A DNA stretch of 5,299 nucleotides, taken from contig JACQRS010000350.1 of assembly GCA_016206385.1 (NCBI GenBank), positions 1 to 5,299 of the forward strand, written 5' to 3'. Under the pieces are notes generated by a model. It saw only the letters and a list, made by a program, of their open reading frames with translations, had not been told where the DNA came from and ran no database searches. This document shows, one piece after another, positions 1-4,630 of this stretch; the stretch's first letter is position 1; every line of letters begins with the position of its first letter. The DNA comes from Candidatus Rokuibacteriota bacterium. GTDB lineage: Bacteria; Methylomirabilota; Methylomirabilia; Rokubacteriales; CSP1-6. Made by a program: the position numbers and the translations under genes.

Positions 1-251
1 GTGGTGACGCCGTGCCACGAGGAGCACGAGGCGAAGGGGTCCCAGGTGAGCTGAGCGTCGTAATGGGTGTGGGGATCGATGAAGCCGGGGGCCACGGCGA
101 GACGGCTGGCGTCGATCTCTTCCCTACCGCGCCCGCTCACGGCGCCCACCTCGGTGATCTGCCCCTTGCCGACGGCCACGTCCCCGTGCCTGGCAGGAGA
201 TCCGGTGCCGTCAACGATCAGGCCGCCGCGGATCACGAGATCATGGGTCAT
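1..251 (-). CDS. N-acyl-D-amino-acid deacylase-type amidohydrolase, N-terminal fragment (cut by left window edge)
   Basis: Only the first 83 codons are in the window; the gene continues beyond position 1. The translation begins MTHDLVIRGGLIVDGTGSPA, the usual opening beta-strand pattern of the amidohydrolase superfamily, and then reaches VAPGFIDPHTHYDAQLTWDP. The HTH (residues 61-63) is the HxH metal-ligand pair on the first strand of the TIM barrel. The string YDAQ..WDP followed by WHGVTT (residues 79-84) is characteristic of the N-acyl-D-amino-acid deacylase (D-aminoacylase) branch rather than hydantoinases or dihydroorotases. Known members hydrolyse N-acyl-D-amino acids to a carboxylate plus a D-amino acid, usually in the cytoplasm; no signal peptide is seen here. 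The ATG at 251 is supported by a strong ribosome site 5 nt upstream. It lies 26 nt after the ligase stop, so it is probably co-transcribed. The remaining catalytic residues, including the expected Cys ligand, lie outside the window, so activity and exact substrate cannot be judged. Confidence 0.9.
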   Translation of the reverse strand, partial: MTHDLVIRGGLIVDGTGSPARHGDVAVGKGQITEVGAVSGRGREEIDASRLAVAPGFIDPHTHYDAQLTWDPFASCSSWHGVT

Positions 252-256
252 GGGGG

Positions 257-264
257 CCTCCCCT
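257..264 (-). promoter_or_regulatory. Strong Shine-Dalgarno site of the deacylase gene
   Basis: On the minus strand the sequence AGGGGAGG sits 5 nt before the ATG at 251. It lies wholly in the 26-nt spacer after the ligase stop codon, and it fixes the deacylase start at 251 rather than at the in-frame sites further in. Confidence 0.75.
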
Positions 265-277
265 GGATCGCCGGGTT

Positions 278-1852
278 TCAGTGATGGCCGCTCTGGTAGA
301 TGATGCTGTCGCTGAGCTCGCCGCGGGCGAGGAGCTGAGCGAGCCGGGAGCGCTGGAGCTTGCCGCTGGAGGTCTTGGGGAGCGTCCGGGGCTTGGCCAG
401 GAGCACGCGGGCCGGGTGATGCCCGCACCGGGCGTGGACGCGCTGCGAGATCTCCCGCACCAGGTGGGAGAGGGTTGCGTGATCGGGCGCGATGTCCCGC
501 ACCTCGGCCACCACGTGGAGCCGCTGGGTCCCCAGCCGCTCGCTCTCGATACCGACAGCGGCGGAATAGCGGATGCCCGGAATCTGGTCCACCACGTCCT
601 CGATGTCGGAGGGAACCAAGTTCTCGCCCGCCACGATGATCAGGTCCTTGAGCCGGCCGGTGATGTAGAGGTAGCCGTCGGAGTCGAGGAACCCCAGATC
701 CCTGGTTCGGAGCCAGCCGTCGGGCATCAAGACCTCTCGTGTGGCCTCGGGGTTATTGTAGTAGCCCTGCATGATGCCCGGGCTCTTCACGGCGATCTCC
801 CCCTCGGGGCCTGGCGGGAGAACCGACTCACCGCCCATGATGCGGATCGAGACGCCCGGGCAGGGCTTTCCGACGGAGAGAAAGCGTCGTGACGGATCCA
901 GGCGGAGCGGCTCGCCCCTGGGCCAGATGGCCACGCCCAGGGTCGCCTCGGCCAGCCCGTAGCAGGGAACCACGATGTCCTTCAGCTCGAACTTCTCCTC
1001 GAAGGCCCGGATGGTGGAGAGCCGGACCGGCTCGGCCCCCGAGAGCGCCATCTTGAGGGAAGAGAGGTCGAGGCCCGCGGTGTCCTTCACATTCCTCACG
1101 CAGTTTCGATACCCGAAGTCCGGCGACACGGTAAATGTGGCGCGCTCCTGGGTGACGGTCTCGAGCCACTCCCGGGGATTTCTGAGGTCCGGCGGAAGGA
1201 GTGTCAGCTTCGCCCCGAGGTACGGAGGCGTGAAGGCGCAGCCGATGAGCCCCATGTCGTGGTAGAGCGGGAGCCAGCTCACCACGACGTCCCGGGGAGT
1301 GAGGCTGGCCGCCTCCGCCATGAACTTGATCGTCTCCACGACATTGGCATGGGAGAGCACCACGCCGCGCGGGTCGTCGGTGCTCCCGGAGGTGTACTGG
1401 ATGAAGGCGGTCTCCTCCGGACGAGCCGTCGGGAGCGCGCGGGGCGGGTCACCGCCCTCGAGCTCCAGGGGGGTGAGGAAGTGGCGGACGTTGGCCGCGG
1501 CGGCGCGCGCCTCCTCCACGCTGGCCCTGAACCAGTCGATGGAGACCACGGCCTTGGCCTCGGAGTTCCCGAAGATATTGGCCATCCCCTCGGGGCTCAT
1601 CGTGGGGTAGAGGGGAACGGGCACGGCCCCGAGGTGCAGGGCTCCGAAGAACGTGTAGAAGAACTCCATACAGGTGGGATAGACGAGACAGACCTTGTCT
1701 CCCGGGCCGACGCCGACCTTGGCAAGGCCCCCAGCATACCGGTGGCTCATCTCCCAGAGCTGACCAAAGGTGAGCGGCTGGCCATAGAGGGTGAAGTAAG
1801 TCCGGTCCGGGTCTGCCGCAACCCGTCGTGCCATCAGCTCGGTGAGCGTCAT
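278..1852 (-). CDS. Adenylate-forming fatty-acyl ligase (fatty-acyl-AMP ligase / acyl-CoA synthetase family)
   Basis: This 524-residue enzyme of the ANL superfamily should activate a carboxylic (probably fatty) acid with ATP to an acyl-adenylate and pass it to CoA or a carrier protein. Visible motifs in order are: the phosphate-binding loop YTSGSTDDPRGV (153-164), WLPLYHDMGLIG (193-204), PDFGYRNCVR (244-253), SGAEPVR (271-277), the adenine-site YGLAEAT (298-304), the ribose-binding D385 in RTRDLG, the hinge segment TGRLKDLIIVAGE (398-410), and the catalytic lysine K498 in LPKTSSGK. LPLYHDMGLIG, the FGYRNCVR segment and GAEPVR resemble fatty-acyl-AMP ligases (FAALs). However, the stretch after YGLAEAT is short, total length is below the roughly 580 residues common in FAALs, and the hinge region (GENLVPSDIE) looks more like acyl-CoA synthetases. 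The ATG start lies 2 nt after the peptidase stop, so translational coupling is likely. The family call is firm; the acyl acceptor is open. Confidence 0.93.
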   Translation of the reverse strand: MTLTELMARRVAADPDRTYFTLYGQPLTFGQLWEMSHRYAGGLAKVGVGPGDKVCLVYPTCMEFFYTFFGALHLGAVPVPLYPTMSPEGMANIFGNSEAKAVVSIDWFRASVEEARAAAANVRHFLTPLELEGGDPPRALPTARPEETAFIQYTSGSTDDPRGVVLSHANVVETIKFMAEAASLTPRDVVVSWLPLYHDMGLIGCAFTPPYLGAKLTLLPPDLRNPREWLETVTQERATFTVSPDFGYRNCVRNVKDTAGLDLSSLKMALSGAEPVRLSTIRAFEEKFELKDIVVPCYGLAEATLGVAIWPRGEPLRLDPSRRFLSVGKPCPGVSIRIMGGESVLPPGPEGEIAVKSPGIMQGYYNNPEATREVLMPDGWLRTRDLGFLDSDGYLYITGRLKDLIIVAGENLVPSDIEDVVDQIPGIRYSAAVGIESERLGTQRLHVVAEVRDIAPDHATLSHLVREISQRVHARCGHHPARVLLAKPRTLPKTSSGKLQRSRLAQLLARGELSDSIIYQSGHH

Positions 1853-1854
1853 GG

Positions 1855-3693
1855 CTACCGTCGCTCCTCGAGGACCGCTTGAACCTGGCGTTCCTGCCCG
1901 TCGCGGAGAATGACCACGTCCACGCGATCTCCGGGCCGTCGCCCCCGGAGAGCGAACGTCAGGTCGTCCAGCGTCTTCACCTGGACCCCCGCGAACCTCA
2001 CGATGACATCGCCGACGCGAACGCCGGCCCTTTCCGCCGGGCTTCCCGGCCGCACCCCGCTGATCCGCACGCCGGGCCGCTCCGCCTCGCCGAAGTCAGG
2101 GACCACGCCGAAAACTGGGCCGTAGCCGCTAGCTCCGGCGCGCGCGGGGGGACCCTGTAGCTTCACGTAAGCGGGCGGGACGCGCTGGCTGCCGACTGCG
2201 GCGATGATCCGGGCCGCGAAGGTCGTCACGGTCTCGAGCCCCTGGGAGTTGAGCTTCTCCCAGGTGTCCGTGGGCCGATGGTAGTCGCCGTGGGCGCCCG
2301 TGAAAAGGAAGAGCACAGGCCGCTCGCGCGTGTAGAAGGCCGTGTGATCTGACGGGGAGAAGGGGTCTCCGAGAAGGTGGAGCGAAAGGCCGAGCCCCTG
2401 GGCGCTGTCGCTGACCACCTGGCGGAGCCCGGTCCCGCTGTCCACCCCGGCGACGTAAAGCTTGCCCTCTCTCAGCCGCCCCACCATGTCCAGATTCACC
2501 ACCAGCACCGTCTTCTCCAGCGGGAACGCCGGCTGCTTCACGTATTGGTTCGAGCCCAGCAGCCCCATCTCCTCGCCCGCGAATGCGACGAAGACCAGCG
2601 TGCGCGTGAGGCCACCCGCCCCCGCGAAGCCCTTCGCCAGCGCCATCACCGCCGCGGTGCCTGAAGCGTTATCATCCGCCCCGGGATGGATCGCTCCCCC
2701 CTTGTCCGGAGCCAGGGAACCATCGCCCCCGCGTCCCAGGTGGTCGTAGTGGGCGCCCACCACGACGGCCTCCTCTTTGAGTTGGGGATCGGTGCCCGGG
2801 AGGATGCCCACCACGTTGGCGGTCATGCCGCGGTCGCGGATCAGGCTGACCTCGAGCCTGATCCGCACTCCCGGAAGAGGAACGGACTGGGGTGTCAGGC
2901 TCCGGTCAATGGCGTCGGCGAGGTCGGCGAGCCGCTTCCCCGAGGGCGCGAGAAGCGATTCGCCCACAGCGCGCGTGATGGCCGCAGCCATGATCCCCCA
3001 CGGCTGGCTGAGACCGCGGAGCGCCGGCAGCGCGTCGCGGCTGGCCGAAGGATGGGCGAGGAGGAGGATCGCCCGCGCGCCGTGCTCGCGGGCGTTGATG
3101 ATCTTGTGGCTCCGCTGGGAATAGTGGTAGGCCTCGGGGCGGCGGAACGGGCTCGCCGGATCCTCGGAGCGCGGCTCCCGGCTCATGGCCAGAACGATCT
3201 TACCCCTCACGTCGAGGCCCGCGTAATCGTCGTAATGGAGGTCCGGAGCCGTGATCCCGTAGCCGACAAAGACCAGCTCGCCAACCTCGCTCCCGTCGGC
3301 CGAGACCGCCAGCGGCGTGAACTCCCGGCCGAGAGCCAGCGCTCGCGTAAACGGCGCGAGCATGGTCAGCCCGTTGGTTGGTCCGAGCCGGATCCCTGTC
3401 GGGACGGAGAAGGACTGGAGATACCCTCCCGCATCACCGCCCGGCGTCAGGCCCACCTCCCGGAAGATCCGGCTGATGTGGCGGGCCGCGCGGTCTCCTC
3501 CCGCCGTGCCGGCGGCGCGCCCCTCCATCTCGGGGGCGGAGAGGATCTTGACCTGATCCAGGAGCCAGCCGGCGGATGGGACCTGCGAGCTGGCGAGAGC
3601 CGGCGCTCCGGCGGGGAGCGCCGCGAGCGGAGCCAGGCTGACGACGAGCGCAAGCAGCGAGACGAGCAGCGATTTGAGCCGGAGCGGAGTCAC
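1855..3693 (-). CDS. Secreted M28-family zinc metallopeptidase with PA-like region and C-terminal PDZ domain
   Basis: The 612-residue product starts with a signal peptide (basic MTPLRLK, hydrophobic stretch about 8-30, likely cleavage after ALA at 32-34; no lipobox Cys), so it acts outside the cytoplasm. Residues about 135-245 (VFVGYGITAPDLHYDDY, then GKIVLAMSREP and GARAILLLAHP) look like a protease-associated (PA) domain. The M28 core follows with a full set of expected two-zinc residues: H315 and D317 in GAHYDH, D341 in GADDNASG, E374-E375 in AGEE, D402 in NLDMVGR, and H472 in DYHRPTDT. Family members are mostly aminopeptidases, or carboxypeptidases or related amidases. Residues about 524-610 form a PDZ domain (ISGVRPGSPAERAGVRVGDVI), which may bind peptide C-termini. 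The start is GTG with no clear Shine-Dalgarno sequence, but it places the signal peptide exactly at the N-terminus. It is the first gene of the tight cluster with the ligase and deacylase. Family assignment is very secure; the substrate is unknown. Confidence 0.96.
   Translation of the reverse strand: MTPLRLKSLLVSLLALVVSLAPLAALPAGAPALASSQVPSAGWLLDQVKILSAPEMEGRAAGTAGGDRAARHISRIFREVGLTPGGDAGGYLQSFSVPTGIRLGPTNGLTMLAPFTRALALGREFTPLAVSADGSEVGELVFVGYGITAPDLHYDDYAGLDVRGKIVLAMSREPRSEDPASPFRRPEAYHYSQRSHKIINAREHGARAILLLAHPSASRDALPALRGLSQPWGIMAAAITRAVGESLLAPSGKRLADLADAIDRSLTPQSVPLPGVRIRLEVSLIRDRGMTANVVGILPGTDPQLKEEAVVVGAHYDHLGRGGDGSLAPDKGGAIHPGADDNASGTAAVMALAKGFAGAGGLTRTLVFVAFAGEEMGLLGSNQYVKQPAFPLEKTVLVVNLDMVGRLREGKLYVAGVDSGTGLRQVVSDSAQGLGLSLHLLGDPFSPSDHTAFYTRERPVLFLFTGAHGDYHRPTDTWEKLNSQGLETVTTFAARIIAAVGSQRVPPAYVKLQGPPARAGASGYGPVFGVVPDFGEAERPGVRISGVRPGSPAERAGVRVGDVIVRFAGVQVKTLDDLTFALRGRRPGDRVDVVILRDGQERQVQAVLEERR
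1864..1869 (-). promoter_or_regulatory. Ribosome binding site of the ligase gene, embedded in the peptidase 3' end
   Basis: GAGGAG lies 11 nt before the ligase ATG and doubles as two Glu codons just before the end of the peptidase (E-E-R-R-stop). Ribosomes finishing the peptidase would therefore pass over this site, which fits coupled translation. The spacing is a little long. Confidence 0.5.
2241..2264. repeat. Inverted repeat, 8-bp stem and 8-nt loop, inside the peptidase gene
   Basis: CCTGGGAG at 2241-2248 pairs perfectly with CTCCCAGG at 2257-2264 around an 8-nt loop. It lies in the codons just after the DYHRPTDT zinc-ligand motif. It could form a hairpin in mRNA, but codon constraint in GC-rich DNA may explain it. 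Confidence 0.5.
2836..2866. repeat. Perfect 12-bp inverted repeat with 7-nt loop inside the peptidase gene
   Basis: GCGGATCAGGCT at 2836-2847 is the exact reverse complement of AGCCTGATCCGC at 2855-2866; the loop is GACCTCG. In the peptidase it encodes residues 277-286 (RIRLEVSLIR), the segment linking the PA-like region to the catalytic core. The peptide reads like an ordinary beta-strand, so the gene is not disrupted. A 12-bp perfect stem this close together is unlikely by chance in a window this size. No function is known to me. Confidence 0.85.
3601..3623. repeat. GC-rich inverted repeat, 9-bp stem and 5-nt loop, in the signal-peptide coding region
   Basis: CGGCGCTCC at 3601-3609 pairs perfectly with GGAGCGCCG at 3615-3623 around GGCGG. 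It lies about 70-93 nt downstream of the peptidase GTG, in the codons for the end of the hydrophobic stretch and the Ala/Pro-rich segment before the cleavage site. A stable mRNA hairpin here could slow early translation. Ala/Pro/Gly codons in GC-rich DNA generate such structures easily. Confidence 0.5.
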
Positions 3694-3700
3694 GACCGCT

Positions 3701-3729
3701 ATTCTAGTGGATTTCGGCGTGGCGGAAAA
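3701..3729 (-). promoter_or_regulatory. Possible promoter of the peptidase operon with a leaderless arrangement
   Basis: On the minus strand TAGAAT (3706 down to 3701) resembles a -10 hexamer and ends 7 nt before the GTG start at 3693, which would put the transcription start at or next to the start codon. A weak -35 candidate, TTTTCC (3729-3724), lies 17 nt upstream of it. No Shine-Dalgarno sequence is apparent before the GTG, which fits a leaderless message. The local A+T richness (AAATCCACTAGAAT) stands out in this GC-rich region. Only the -10 is persuasive. Confidence 0.35.
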
Positions 3730-3741
3730 GCGACGGGCGCC

Positions 3742-4458
3742 CTAGCCGGCGCGGCGAGCCCTGTCCATGACCTGGGCGGGATAGCGGTGGAGTGCGTCGA
3801 TCAGTGCGGGAACGGTCTCGAGTTCTCCGTCGAGGGCGAGCCCGTAGGCCTCCAGCACTACCCGTTGGAAGCTCAGCTTGTCAGCCTGACTGGCCCGGTC
3901 GAGCCGCTCGAGGCGCGCGAGGTAGACGGCCAGGGCGCGCGCCCATGCGCGGGTGGTCTGCCGAAGCAGCGGCGGGGGTGGGACGGCGTCCAGAAGCTGC
4001 TTGGCGCCATGCCGGATCAACACCAGCCGGATGAGATCCTCGCGGTGGAACCGGTGGACCGCGCGGTCAAAGGCGCGGATCCCCGCCGGACCCAGGCGAA
4101 GGAGCGCTTCCGTTGCGCGTCGGAGCACTGCCGGAGCTTCGCCGCGCCAGCGGGCCCCCTCAATGACACCAAGCAACGTGGAGATCGCAGCTGCCGACCC
4201 GAGCTGGCCCAGGAGCCACGCGGCCTCCACCTGCGCCTCGGGGGTCCCCGCCTCCAAGGCGTGGCACAGGGCTCGGACGACCGGCAGCCCCGCCGCCTGG
4301 AGGACTCGGACGGTCTCGGAGCGGGTGAGGCTCGCGAGCTGCCCGTCGATGAGCACGAGGAGTTCCCCACGGACTCCTGCCTTGATTTCGACGCGCGCCG
4401 GTTTCGCGCGCCGTGCCGCGCCGGCGTATCGTGTTGGCGGGAATGCTCTGTCCCACAT
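3742..4458 (-). CDS. HEAT-repeat protein of unknown function
   Basis: This 238-residue, Ala/Leu/Arg-rich, probably all-helical protein has no signal peptide or membrane segment. Residues about 57-130 show HEAT-like helical pairs: VVRALCHALEAGTPEAQVEA, then AWLLGQLGSAAAISTLLGVI, then RRATEALLRLGPAGIRAF. This is the pattern of PBS-lyase/HEAT_2-type repeats, which generally mediate protein-protein contacts. The rest (about 135-230) is helical with a PPPP linker at 160-163, and I recognise no catalytic motif. The ATG at 4458 has only a weak purine stretch upstream (GGGGAT), and the first 25 residues are basic and low in complexity, so translation could begin further in, for example at the GTG of residue 35, which follows a GGGGAA stretch. 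It ends 48 nt before the peptidase start and begins 172 nt after Ku. Neither neighbour reveals its role. The HEAT pattern supports it as a real gene despite a long open antisense frame. Confidence 0.75.
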   Translation of the reverse strand: MWDRAFPPTRYAGAARRAKPARVEIKAGVRGELLVLIDGQLASLTRSETVRVLQAAGLPVVRALCHALEAGTPEAQVEAAWLLGQLGSAAAISTLLGVIEGARWRGEAPAVLRRATEALLRLGPAGIRAFDRAVHRFHREDLIRLVLIRHGAKQLLDAVPPPPLLRQTTRAWARALAVYLARLERLDRASQADKLSFQRVVLEAYGLALDGELETVPALIDALHRYPAQVMDRARRAG

Positions 4459-4630
4459 GCCCGATCCCCGGGTCGAGCCAGGCTTTGAAACTGAGGAGTT
4501 GGACGGGAAACAACCGGAGGGTCCTACGGGGAAACCTCTGAGGGTTGAACCCGACTGCCGTACCCCTCGAGCGACCTGCTCTCGTAACCATTGTCCGCCC
4601 GCGGAGCGGACGGGTCAAGTCGCGGGCAGG
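4459..4630. other. Intergenic gap between Ku and the HEAT-repeat gene
   Basis: This 172-nt stretch is the longest non-coding part of the window. It contains one short hairpin near the Ku stop (4593-4611) and an 11-nt palindrome GGGTTGAACCC at 4542-4552. I see no convincing -35/-10 pair, no tRNA and no small gene with a good ribosome site. A different-frame reading runs through it on the minus strand but looks like a shadow. If the HEAT gene has its own promoter, it should lie here. Confidence 0.5.
4593..4611 (-). terminator. Short hairpin downstream of Ku, possible weak terminator
   Basis: Starting 19 nt after the Ku stop, the minus-strand transcript would contain GTCCGC and GCGGAC separated by a 7-nt loop (TCCGCGG), a 6-bp all-perfect stem. 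It is followed by AATGG, not a T-run, so it is not a classical intrinsic terminator. It may be a 3' end stabiliser, or chance. Confidence 0.25.

Noticed and set aside
281..892. Plus-strand open frame of 203 codons opposite the ligase 3' half.
   Set aside because: It is antisense to well-conserved ligase motifs (hinge, catalytic lysine) and has no recognisable domain.
1019..1033. Odd palindrome GAGCCGG-A-CCGGCTC inside the ligase gene.
   Set aside because: A one-base centre cannot form an RNA hairpin of that size, and short GC palindromes are common here. No partner site was seen.
1259..1882. Plus-strand open frame of 207 codons opposite the ligase 5' half.
   Set aside because: It is antisense to the phosphate-binding-loop region of the ligase and rich in low-complexity His/Gly/Glu typical of shadow frames.
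3723..3741. GGGCGCCC followed by a TTTT run after the HEAT gene stop on the minus strand, as an intrinsic terminator.
   Set aside because: The palindrome has no loop, alternative pairings give only about 3 bp, and the T-run is four bases and displaced.
4392..4413. Direct repeat of CGCGCGCCG separated by GTTT at the 5' end of the HEAT gene.
   Set aside because: It encodes low-complexity Arg/Ala/Pro residues, and the CG-alternating unit is likely to recur by composition alone.
2686..4488. A 600-codon open frame on the plus strand across the peptidase 5' half, the 48-nt gap and the HEAT gene.
   Set aside because: It lies codon-on-codon opposite both minus-strand genes, so its stops would need TTA, CTA or TCA in the sense genes. 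These codons are rare in such GC-rich DNA, so a long open antisense frame is expected. Its translation shows no domain I recognise, while the sense strand shows M28 and HEAT motifs.
4542..4552. GGGTTGAACCC, resembling a tRNA T-arm on the opposite strand (GGTTCAA).
   Set aside because: The flanks do not form a 5-bp T-stem with a 7-nt loop, and no acceptor or anticodon stem can be drawn around it.
4160..4618. Minus-strand frame of 152 codons spanning the Ku-HEAT gap and the HEAT 5' half.
   Set aside because: It overlaps the HEAT gene in another frame, and its translation is Arg/Gly/Pro-rich without a domain. It has no good ribosome site.
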